Shown here: piece after piece, positions 34,901 to 45,400 of the stretch | Position numbering within the stretch: the stretch's first letter is position 1 | Layout: the number at the start of each line of letters is the position of its first letter | Translations under genes and position numbers: made by a program | Notes under the pieces: generated by a model | Seen by the model: only the letters and a program-made list of their open reading frames with translations | What the model was told of the DNA's origin: nothing | The model's database searches: none | Origin: Mesostigma viride | Lineage: Eukaryota > Streptophyta > Mesostigmatophyceae > Mesostigmatales > Mesostigmataceae | Assembly: GCA_009746045.1 (NCBI GenBank) | Contig: RPFO01000097.1 | Coordinates: forward strand, 986,146-1,050,145 | DNA length: 64,000 nt | Direction: 5' to 3'

Positions 34901-37900
34901 TTTACTCCCTTTCCCCCCGGTCCTCATGCCCCCACGGCTTCCACTTCATGAGGTCTACCACACCCCTCTCCCCCCCACACACACACCTTCCACTTCATGA
35001 GCTCCTCCTTGTCCTCCTTGGAGCGGCACCCCTTCATGTGCTCAAACACACCTATCCACCTCCCCCCTCACATTCCACTTAATGAGCTTCTCCTCGCCCT
35101 CCTTGGAGCGGCACACCTTCATGCGATCAAACACACCCATCCACCCCCCCCCTCACCTTCCACTTCATGAGCTCCTCCTCATCCTCCTTGGAGCGGCACA
35201 CCTTCATGCGCTCAAACATACCCATCCACCCCCCCCCTCACCTTCCACTTCATGAGCTCCTCCTCGTCCTCCTTGGAGCGGCACCCCTTCATCAGGTCGA
35301 GCGCGAGCACCTCGTAGCCGTGCTGCATCGCGTCGCACTCCTGCGTCGCCGCGTTGTTGCTCACGTCTTCCGACAGCCGCGTGAAGATGGCGTCCAGCTG
35401 CAGGGAGCGGTGGACCGGGTAGCAGAGGCTGGAGACCGTGTCCAGCAGGCGCGCGGGGCTGGGGGGGGGAGCACACAAGGACAGATAGGACATTTAGGGG
35501 AGATTAGGGAATGTATAGGGCACATATAATACAGAATACATTTAGGGGAAATATAAAGGACATTGAGAAGTCACATAGAGGACACACAGGAAAAAGAAGA
35601 ATGTGCGATGGAGACAACAGAATAAAGGATATGCGGAAGAGAATGTGCGACAAAGACAGCACAAGACATGCGCGGGGAAGCTGGGGGAGGACAAGCTGGG
35701 GCCCCCAGCTGGTAAGGGGGCATTTGCACGGCGAACATACAGGGGCATCAGATGGGGAGAGAAAATGAACTGGTCCCAAACGCAGCCAAGCGATGCTCCT
35801 AACCCCCTGGCACAAGCTGCCGACCCAGCGGTGGGTGCCCCTCACCCGCTGTAGCTGCCTGCTGTCCACCCCCTCATATTCCTCTACACACCGCCACCCG
35901 CACCCTGCACCTCCCTATACCCCCCCCCCCCTGCACCACCTCCCTCCCGTCTGCCGCTCACCTCGGGTCCATGCTGTGCAGCGAGTTGCGCGCGGCCACC
36001 TCGAGCATCATGGCCTGCACCTTGTCGGGCACCTTGCCGTTGTCCAGCAGGAGGAGGACCACGTCCAGGCTGCCCGCCTCGCACGCCTGCTGCAGCGGCG
36101 ACAGCCCCGCCCCGTTTTCCATCATCATGTTGGCCCCCAGGTCCAGCAACAGCACCACCATGCGCAGCTGGCCGCACGCACACGCGTCGTGCAGCGCCGT
36201 GTTGCTGCGGGGGGGAGAAAGGGGAGGGAGAGCGCGCCAGAGGGGGAGGAGACGGGGGCGGATCATGAGGCGGTGGTGGGGTAGGGGGGGGCGGCAGAGG
36301 AGACCACCAGTCGTGGGGAGGTAACCAGACTAGGGGAAAAAGGTGGCAGAGGAAAAGGGGAAGAATAGGTAGTGCTGGCATGGATGATGATGATTGCGTG
36401 GTGGCCACGGGGAGGGGGCCCTTACCGGACCTGCTCTCAGTGACTTTCCAACCCATCTCAAGCAACGATGCTTAGCGCCTCCCGTTCAAACCCAGACCCC
36501 TCTCCTCCCCCACCCCCTCACCGGTTCGTGTCCTGCGAGTTGAGCTTGACCCCCTTCTCCACCACCTCGCGCACAAGAGCGAGCGCCGTGTCCAGGTCCT
36601 CGTGCGCACAGCTGGCCAGCTCGTGCAGCACCGTGCGGCCAGCGGTGTCCGTCACCGTGACGAGCGCCCCCTTGTCCAGCAGCGTGCGCACGACACGCAG
36701 GTGGCCGTGCTTGGCCGCTTCTAGCAGGCAGGTGCGACCCGTGGACGTGCACTGCCGCTCAATGTTCACGCCATAGTCGAGCATGTGCACGATGGCATCG
36801 ATGTAGCCTTGGCGGCAGCACAGGAAGAAGGGGGTGACATTGTCGCGGTCGGCGATCTCGACCTGGGGGGTGGGAGGGAAGGGGGGAAGGAATGGTGCAG
36901 GCAGGTAGTGCAGGCAGGTAGTGCAGGCAGTCGTGCACGAAATAGTGTGTCAGAGATAGAGGGAACAAATAGCAGGAGGGAAGGGGGTAAAAGAAGAAGC
37001 GTACAGGAATAATGGCAGGAGAAGACAGGCGACGGGGGGATGGGGGGGGGAGAGAGAGAGAGGGGGGGGGGGGGGGGGGAATCAAACACTCACGTCCAGC
37101 TTCCCCTTCTTCTTGCCCAGCGTGTCCAGCAGCCAATCGAGCATCTCGGGTGTGTCCTGCTCTGCTGCCAGGTGCAGCGCCCCCCTGCCCTCGCTGTCAG
37201 TGAGGAACAAGTCCGCCCCGCGCTCGACCAGCTCGTACACGTGGGCCACCACGCCTGCGCTCAACGCATACATGATGGCGGTGCGGCCCAGGCAGTCCTG
37301 GAGGAAGTCCCACCGGATTGGTGGTGTGTGTGTGTGGGGGGGGGGGGAGATCAGGCGGGAAAACAAATGTGTTGGTGTGTGCATGATTGTGAGTTTGGAA
37401 GAAACTTACGATGATCCCTCAACAGCGGGTCACACACTTTGGCATCAAAAGGGGTGCATGTGCCTGGACGGGCGCCGCGATGAGAGCTGGCTACTGCCAT
37501 CGTCCCAAGGTGAATCTCAGGGAAGTACTTCCGCTCACCTCAGGAATGTTGCCTAATGCCCGTGTCATGGACACGCTCACCATCACTGCTTGCCGTTACT
37601 GAGATCTGTCTTCCCACCGTCAAACTGGCCGGCCCTAACGGCACACCAGAGCGCGCCCTCCCCCTGTGGAGGCAAATGGATGCGCCCACCACCGGTGGAA
37701 CGTTCCCACCACGCCTCGGCAAATTCCAGGAACCCACATGCTACCAGCCACAAGCAACCACCACGCCTCGGGTACACCGAGATCCACCACGTCACCCAGT
37801 ACCCAGCGACAAATACAGCGCAGCACCACAAGCACCACCAGGCACGCCAGCACCCACCTTGACGTTCACGTCCAACCCCTCGGTTGCCACCAGCTGGTGG

Positions 37901-40900
37901 ACCAGCGATGTGTGCCCGTTGGCCAGCGCTAGCAGCAGCGGCGTCTGCAGGTCCGGGCCCCCCCGCGCGTTCACGTTGGCCCCTGCCGCCACCAAGTCGG
38001 CAACCGCCTTGTCCAGCCCCAGCTCCGCCAGCACATGGAGGGGCCGCGTCGGCTCGTCGGCGGCCCCACCCACACCCACACCTGTACCCGTGGGCGCCCC
38101 ACGTGCGACGACAGTGCCCTTAAGGCCCTCCACGCCCCCGTCGGGCAGCAGCAGCTCGTGCGGGTTGGCGCGGCTCTCGGTGAGCAGCGAGGCCATGCGT
38201 TTGCGCAGGTAGCGTGGGGTGGAGTAGAGGCAGGGGAAGAGGGAGCTGTGTGTGTGTGTGCGGGGGGTGGGCACGGGGATAGCGTCATCCAGGCAATGAC
38301 AAGGTGAACATTTATGCCATCAAGTCCATCGTGACGTGCGTCGAACCGATCTGCTGGAAGGGAGAACATGGGTGACGATGAGCCGCTGCGTCAACACCTG
38401 CGTGGATGATTGGTATGCAACACGTGCCTGTGCATGTAGGCAAAGAGCAAGCTTGCCAAACAAACCCACCCTCCCTCCCTCCCTGGCCCCACGCCCCCTC
38501 CCCCCCCTACCTGTCCGGCTCGTTCACCACGTCCGGCTTGACCGCGAGTATGGCGGCGGCCGTCCCGGAGTCCCCGTCCTTCAAGGCCTCGCGCAGCTTG
38601 CGCACGCGTGCGAGCGCGTCCATAGCCAGGATGCTCTTCGCGAACCATAAAGGGGGGGGGGGGGGAGGATGCACCCACAAGCAATCATAGTAAATAACTG
38701 ATGAAAAATTACAAGCAAACGATGCCGATGTTTACTAGGGAATAAGGACGCTCGTGTTGGAGAGGCCCGTGTAGCAGAACGGGATGCTCTGAGGTATACA
38801 GGCACTGGACGACCCACTGTGTAGGCTCCCTGGAGGGAAGGGGAAGGGGCGACCGCAAAGACTGGGTCAGTGCCATACACGCTGGTGCCCGCGGTGCCAC
38901 GCAGGTGTGGTCTAAGACGCCCCCTCCGCGCATTAGGCAAGAGCAAGAGCAGGGGAGGGAGGGGACGGGGTGCTGACCATGAGCATGCCGTCACTACTAG
39001 CAGGGCGGCACTTGTTGACGATGTGCAGTACTAATGGAAAGTGGCACAGTTTCAACACGGTCACAACAACGATGAAATCTAAACAAAGTGCTTACGCCAC
39101 GACAAGCTGCAACTTTTTAGTGTAGCACAACTCCCACACTTTCCCGCCACACACACGGTGCCCCCCTCCCCTCGGCTTGCCATACATACGGTGCCCCCCT
39201 CCCCTTGGCTTGCCACACACACGGTGCCCCCCTCCCCTCGGCTTGCCACACACACGGTGCCCCCCTCCCCTCAGCTTGCCACACACACGGTGCCCCCCTC
39301 CCCTCGGCTTGCCACACACACGGTGCCCCCCTCACCCTGGCCTGCGCGGGGTCCACCAGCTCGTCATCCACCGTGATGAACTCCTCCTCCTCCCCGTCCT
39401 CCTCCTCGTCCTCGTCCTCGCCCTTGCTCTCTCCTGCTGCCTTCTCGCCGCTCTTCCCACTGGCCTCCACCTGCACCGAGTCCCCCGCGAGGATGTCCCC
39501 CAACAACTCCAGGTCGGCCGCCGTCATCGCCGATGCGGATGCCGACACCGATGCCCCGGGCCCTGCCGCTCCCACAGCCATGGCAACCCCCCCCCCTTGT
39601 CCTCTTTGACGCCATCGCCAACCGTGGGATCCCCTGTCCGCCGATCGGGTGAGCTTCCCCCCGCCCTGCCGTCTCCACCGCTGATGGTCGGTTCCGGTGT
39701 CTTGGGCCGCACCGGCGCGCCACCTGGCTCCGGTGTCTTGGGCCGCACCGGCGCGCCACCTGGCTCCGGTGTCTTGGGCCGCACCGGCGCGCCACCTGGC
39801 TCCGGTGTCTTGGGCCGCACCGGCGCGCCACCTGGCTCCGGTGTCTTGGGCCGCACCGGCGCGCCACCTGGCTCCGGTGTCTTGGGCCGCACCGGCGCGC
39901 CACCTGGCTCCGGTGTCTTGGGCCGCACCGGCAGCAAGTTCTTGTCGGGACTACCGGGCGACACCAGGTCCCCCTGCAGCATGACCACATCATCGGACTG
40001 GCCGGGTAGCGCGAAACTGTTGTCGCCGCCGCCCCACATGCCCAGCTTCTTGCCCAGCGCGTCAAGTAGGCTGGGTGGCTGGCGAACAGGAGGGGGTGGG
40101 GGTGGGGGTGGGGCGGGCGGGACGGGGGGCGGCGCGGGGGGCCCCACCACAGGGGTCAGACACGCGGCAGCGTCCACCCCGCCATTGTCCGATGGCACAT
40201 GTGCGTGCGGGGACCCCTTGTCCGGCGGAGTGGTCCTGCCCTGGGGTCTCGAGGGCGAGGACGTGCCTTCGGGTCTCGAGGGCGAGGACGTGTCCTGGGA
40301 TTCCGTGCCCGGCCCCTTCCCCTCTGTTGCCCCCTTGACTAGCGGCGATGTGTGCGCGTTCCCAGCCACCTCCGCGCTGGGCTCCTTCGTGGGCCGCCCC
40401 TGCCCTACCCCCGACCGGGAGGCAGATGACGTCATCGCGTCGTCGGTGGCGGAGCGCTGCAGCTGGGGGTGGGCGGGTGTGGTGTGGGGCGTGCGCAAGG
40501 AGCTACTCAAGCCCACGCGCAAGGTGGCCGCCTTGGTCGCCGCCAGCTTGGCGCTGGGGGAGTGCGGGGCCAGGGACTTTGGGGACCCAGAAGGCGAGCC
40601 GGCCTTGACGCGCTTGTCGATACTGTTGATGCTGGACTCTGACACAGTCGCATGCAGAGGGGACTCGTCACTTTCGCCCGTCACCGGTTTGCTCATGGTC
40701 TTGAGTGTGCTGGGGTGGGTGGTGCGACGCGTGGGGCTTGATGTGGTGTGGTCCTTGGCGGGACCGCTGTGCAGGTATGTGTCCAGGGAGGCCCGCCCAC
40801 TGTCCCCGCCGGCCTTGGGCGTGGAGCGGCCGGATGCCAGCCCATCTTGGGAGTTGGCGGAGCTGTTGGCAGACTTGGAGGAGGTGTTGATCGCCCGCAG

Positions 40901-41395
40901 AGAGGAGGACTTGACAGGAGTTTTTGGCGAGGATGACTGAACGATTGTTTTCTTCTCCGACGCCGATATGACTTTGTTGGAGGCGCCTAGCAGGTATTCC
41001 TCTTCCTCTTCCTCTTCCTTGGATGAGGATGCCTTGTCTGGATGCTCAGGCAAAACATATGCCGCTTGCGGAGGCACCGAAGAAGACTTGCTCGAGCCTT
41101 GAGATATCACATTCGTCAACCACGTGGTTATAGACCTGGTCGCACTTGGAGAGGAGCTACTCTTTTTCCCGGCGTCTTCGGCATGGTTGGCTTCGCCTTT
41201 TCCATCGTCGTTCCCGCCTTGTGAAGCTGGTTGCTTTTCCGACCCCGCGGCCGTCTCGTGGGAGGGGCTAATCTTGACATGCTTGCCTGTGAACCAAGAA
41301 GTACCCAAATCTGTTACGGCGTCCCCAGCCCGGGGGGTATTGGTCGTTGGTACCGCATGCGCGGAGCTGCCTGCCGAGCTCATCGAAAAGAACAC
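28943..41395 (-). CDS. Ankyrin-repeat TRPC-like cation channel, 14 exons
   Basis: Exons (minus strand): 41395-39336, 38635-38511, 38245-37858, 37297-37094, 36862-36522, 36204-35962, 35458-35242, 34579-34122, 33487-33241, 32259-32227, 31539-31382, 30826-30657, 29944-29899, 29474-28943. All junctions are GT-AG and phases agree, giving about 1740 residues if one base is added in the C10 run near 39586-39595. Residues 1-690: Ser/Pro-rich, probably disordered, with a 12-residue repeat VRPKTPEPGGAP. About 690-1190: ankyrin repeats (e.g. ADEPTRPLHVLAELGLDKAV, RGALHLAAEQ, RTCLLEAAKHGHLRVV). Then S1 (SYLAFLIIMVF), S2 (LWLIALWVAGIFLRNV), S3 (FWNVVDIVNAILFAV), S4, the linker FLGPLELMIRRMLLDVLRFM, S5, pore (YWALYAVFAL), S6 (VVLLNLLIALMSSTFQRIHD), TRP-box-like EFRFAKAKLI, then MPVPLNI and a short coiled coil. 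These follow TRPC order closely. Predicted plasma-membrane or ciliary Ca2+-permeable channel; function is inferred. Confidence 0.88.
32227..32259 (-). other. 33-bp micro-exon of the channel gene
   Basis: Encodes ASYFLGPLELM between TTFQ (exon 9) and IRRMLLDV (exon 11). Flanked by AG and GTACGT, phase 0 on both sides. It supplies the conserved LGPL of the S4-S5 linker, which supports the call despite its size. Confidence 0.85.
34984..35241 (-). repeat. Partial tandem duplicates of channel exon 7
   Basis: Three imperfect copies of the last ~55 bp of exon 7 (GGAGCGGCACxCCTTCATG, CTCCTCCTC, CTTCCACTTCATGAG on the plus strand) with its donor. They lie immediately downstream of the real exon end (35242) at about 34990-35040, 35072-35130 and 35158-35213, spaced about 80 bp apart. 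The true exon is the one continuous with the upstream coding sequence. Confidence 0.8.
39148..39335 (-). repeat. 33-bp tandem repeats at the start of channel intron 1
   Basis: Between five and six copies of a unit reading CACACACGGTGCCCCCCTCC (20 of 33 bases), starting right at the intron 1 donor. The unit contains GTGAGG-like words in reverse, so several potential donors exist. An 11-residue coding reading is a by-product. Confidence 0.85.
39690..39935 (-). repeat. 36-bp coding repeat in channel exon 1
   Basis: Seven near-identical units, each encoding VRPKTPEPGGAP (minus strand), the last one degenerate. Homogenised at the DNA level. Proline-rich with a TP dipeptide in each unit, a possible phosphorylation or SH3-type docking array (inference). 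Confidence 0.92.
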
Positions 41396-42447
41396 ACGTG
41401 CTCGGCATGCCTCATTCCTTTTGTCCCAATGCTGCTACACAACATGCCCGCTCTTTTAACATTCGTGTAAAATGCACGTTTCCATGTAACTTACCGAGAA
41501 TTACCAGCAATTGTCTCGAATTCTAGTGTGCGTGCAGGGTGCGTGGCCATTTTTGGTCACGAGACTGCTCGGTGCTGGAGTTAAAAAGAGGCCGGTGCCA
41601 TGATCAATAAATGGCTGCGTCAGTCAGTCAGTCAGTCAGTCAGTTGGATCCCAAGCCGGTCGGCGGTCATTGCCAGACAGAGATTGTACACCCCCCCCCC
41701 ACGTTTAAGATTCTCAGGTTTAAGATCATGAGCCCCTGGATTTGACCTCTACTAGTAGTATAATTGAAGTAGAATGTAGTAGAACTTGGTAGAATCGAAT
41801 CATAGTAGTAAGATTCTTTAAGATCATGAGCCCTGGATTGGTCGGACCCCAATCTTAAACGTGTGTGGGGGGGTGTACTGTATAGCGACCGAGGGCCGGA
41901 ATATATGGCTGCGTAACAATGCCGAAATGCTCCGAAATGGCAACGACGATTGATGTCCGTAGTATCTGAACCTGGCAGTGCTGAGTGAGGCCACTAGGTT
42001 GCAGTGCTGACAAGTTCAATATCTTCTATTTAAAGCACATGTGCCCTTGTCCCCGCCCCATTGCGCGCCTGTCAGACCGCTCCATTACTTCTGAGCAGCG
42101 GGACCGTCCCCTACAGTCGTGGTCAAACGCCCGCAGCCAGGCTCAGAACATCCGAAAAGCAATGACAGCCATGATTTGGGGCAGTTGTAGTCTGTCAAAG
42201 ATAAGATCTCCATACTGAAGTGCGTTTGCAAGCACTTTTCCGTATTGCACGCAGTTGGCAGTTGGCACCGTATTGCGCGATCCACGTGCTGCGTGCAGAC
42301 GACCGCTTTCTGGGGGGAGGTGGATAAACAACCCTTACTGGGTGACTTCATCTCTTCTCGCTTACTGTATTAGGTTTTATTCGCGAACCCCGACTCCCTC
42401 CACGGCTGTGACGTTTGGTTGGTCGAAGCACGGCTTATTCGTGCGCC
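41396..42447. promoter_or_regulatory. Shared intergenic region between two divergent genes
   Basis: 1,052 bp between the channel start (minus) and the endonuclease start (plus), presumably holding both promoters. It contains a short (CAGT)n array near 41618-41645 and a MITE at 41686-41878. No TATA box or known motif is convincing. Confidence 0.55.
41686..41878. mobile_element. 193-bp MITE in the divergent intergenic region
   Basis: Inverted ends GTACACCCCCC plus CACGTTTAAGATT, with an inner repeat TTTAAGATCATGAGCCC in direct orientation on both sides. The poly-C length differs between ends. No clear target duplication and no coding capacity. Confidence 0.65.
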
Positions 42448-45400
42448 ATGCTTCAGACGTCCCAAATCCATCGCATCGCGGTCGGCCACGACGCGTGGTC
42501 CCCCAGCCGGCCACGCAGACGTCCATGGCGCATCCCAAACAAGCCAGAGACCTGCAGATGCAGCCAGGTGGAGAAGCCGCCACGGTTGGAGGGCGCTGCG
42601 CAGGATGCCAAAGACCGAAACAGGTATGCATATTCCTTTGTCCCCCGCTGCCCTGCGCTCGCACCGGGAACGTGCTCCTGTTTATTGTCATGTTTGCACG
42701 GACGTGAAACGGCAGCTCATTCCTGACAACCCCCCTTTCCGTCTCTCCACCTGCATGGACGGACAGTGCGTTCGTGTCGCAGTGGAAAACCCAACCAGTG
42801 GCGATGATGCTGGCCGGTGCCATGATGGTGGCGATGCCGCTGGAGGCCCATGCCGCGGCAACAACGCCGTTTCCCTGCGAGAACGTGGCGGAGTACTACT
42901 CGACGGTGAAGGACCTCAAGGGACGGGCGTTGAAGGATCGCCTCCACGAAGTAATTGCCAACCATAAAATCTACACGTACGAACAGGTACTGTGTTTTTG
43001 GCTGGACAACCCACGGGATCATGGGACCACACTCGCTGCATGCTCCTACAAGGTGGTTGGTAACGGTCAAAGAACAGCTCTAGCTCCTTCCAGCGTCCAG
43101 CCCGTGGCAACCGATGGGAGGAATGGACCGATTCCCATCACGACGGCGGGGTCCCACGTGCCCTGTTGATGCCATGCTAGATATTTTTACTGAAAACTCA
43201 AGCCACATTGGCCATACTTACAATGGCGTAGCCTTGCTGCGCGCCGCCCACACGTACCTGTTGCCCCACGTTGCCATCTGGTTATTGGTACAGCCCTGGC
43301 GATGATGCACCCGCATGCGCGTGGGTGGTGGGAATCGTGCCACCCCACGCATGCCTGGACAGCAAGTGCACATACCCCTTACGCACGTCCGATGTGACAT
43401 ACCTCCATCCCCACAACCCTTCCCCCCCCCCCCCCCCGCCTCTCCTCTCCCCCCCCCCTCGGACCAGGTGTGGGACGCGCTCAAGATTCTGGACGCGGCG
43501 GACGAGATCAACCCGGACAAGTCACCGGACGTGTACGTGGGGCCATCGTTGGGGCATGGGGGGGGGGGGGGGGAGCATGGTTGGGGCATGGGGGGTGGGC
43601 ATGGCAGCCAATTGCATGGAGTTCCTGGTGAGAGGGGGCCGACACCGCATGGGGCATGCCTGGGGCAAAGGCATTGGGCACATGTGGCAGGCAGCATCAT
43701 GCGCGGTTGGACGCTGCGATGAATGGCCACGCACCCGCATGATGCGTGCATCTGCACGCTGGCATCGGCGCCTACGGGCATAGCATGGCCATGGTGGCTC
43801 CCTTCCAGCCACAATGGCATCCCACCACGGCCGCACAACCATCACGGGTATGGGAGCAGCGTGGGAGAGACGAGTGCCGGCGGCTGACCCAAACATCCCT
43901 CCGTTGCCTGCTTGCACCTGTCCCCTTGGGCGCGCCTGCCCGGTTGCGCAGCATCGGCATCTACAGCCAGCGGCGCATGCCCAAGTCAATGGCGGGCAAG
44001 CCGGAAGGATGGAACCGTGAGTAGGCACCGCCTTGCACGCGCCCATTGCGCGCGCGTGTCTCCTGTTACAGAGCGTGCCTGCTAGCCGATGAGCCGAGTA
44101 CTGCTAGCATTCGCGCGCAGGAACTCTGGCACAGCGCTATATCCACTCTAGCGCTGCTCTACGATGTATCTTCGCGAGATGGTAGGACACGACGCCTGTC
44201 CGGCACGCCCACCGTGAGCCCATGCTTATCGTAGCCGGCACCCCACCAGTATACCGCCCGCGGTGGTGATATGGAATGAGAGAGGTTACCACGCTGTTTG
44301 CGAGGTCAGGCCAGCGGCTGTGGAGGAGCTCTTTCCTCGGGCAGCAGGCTGTGCGCCGGTTGCAGGCACATGGGAGAAGCAGGGTTAAACCAGCCACCGC
44401 TATCGTTGCACTCACCAGCGCATGTGCATGGAGCCTACCAGCTGATGCGCGGGCAGGACGGGGGCCCTCCCAAGGAGCCACAGGGACCGGCCAGCCTCCC
44501 CATCCCTTGCCTCCACGGCTTGTCGCCTACACTGTACTAGACCACTGCTTGAGGCACCGTCAGGCGTGCGCGTCGGCAGGTATGGCAGAGCGGGTGGCGG
44601 CTACTGTGAGACAGGTCCCGGAACGGCTGGCCGTGTTGGGGCCATGTTGGCTGCTGGCATGCTCACGGGCTTGCTCGCTGGATGGTGGCTCGCTGGCTGT
44701 GTGGTTTCATCTGGCTTTCTGGCACTGATGCATGTTTGTCACGCCGTATGGCAACAGGCACAGGGGCGGGCCCACTGCCATGACGTTCATGTGCTTGCGA
44801 TCTTGGGCTCATCGCCTTCTGCTGTCATCTGGATGCCTCCTGCCAGTTCCTGAGAGTATATGTTTATCCATTTAATAAGATTGCCGAGAACGCGCGTGTG
44901 CCCATGACCTTCTTATTGTCTAGAATCCGCCAAGCCCCATGCCCATAACGGTGCGTGGCTGCCGCGCCTGCAGGCGAGCACCTGTGGCCTCGTTCGATCG
45001 GGCTGAGGAAGGAGGGGGGGGAGTTCACCGACCTGCATCACCTACGGCCGGCCGACTGGAATGGTGAGCACCGCACATACGAGCGCTTCGCGGGCACTTG
45101 CTGGTTTCCTGTGCGCGCACGAATCCTTGTAAAGCCATCGCACATCCAGAGGGGCGGCGCTTGATGCCACCTGGGTTGATGGGAGCTGCCTGTGGACATG
45201 TGGTTCTCCTGACAAGGTCGCGGGTACCTCATGCGCCCTTTGTTTGTGTGTGCGCGTGGGCACCAACACCCACGCCATGACGCTGGTGTCAATATTACTG
45301 TCACCTTGCAGTGAACGCGGCGCGCGGCAACAAGGCATTTGACGCGTGCACACCTGGCACCCTGCGCTGCGTGTCGCCGGGCCACCCAGAGGCCAGCAGC

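Noticed and set aside
39177-40940. 587-codon plus-strand ORF opposite channel exon 1
   Set aside because: Shadow of the minus-strand coding exon; its repeats mirror the 36-bp units, and the minus frame joins in phase to 13 further exons.
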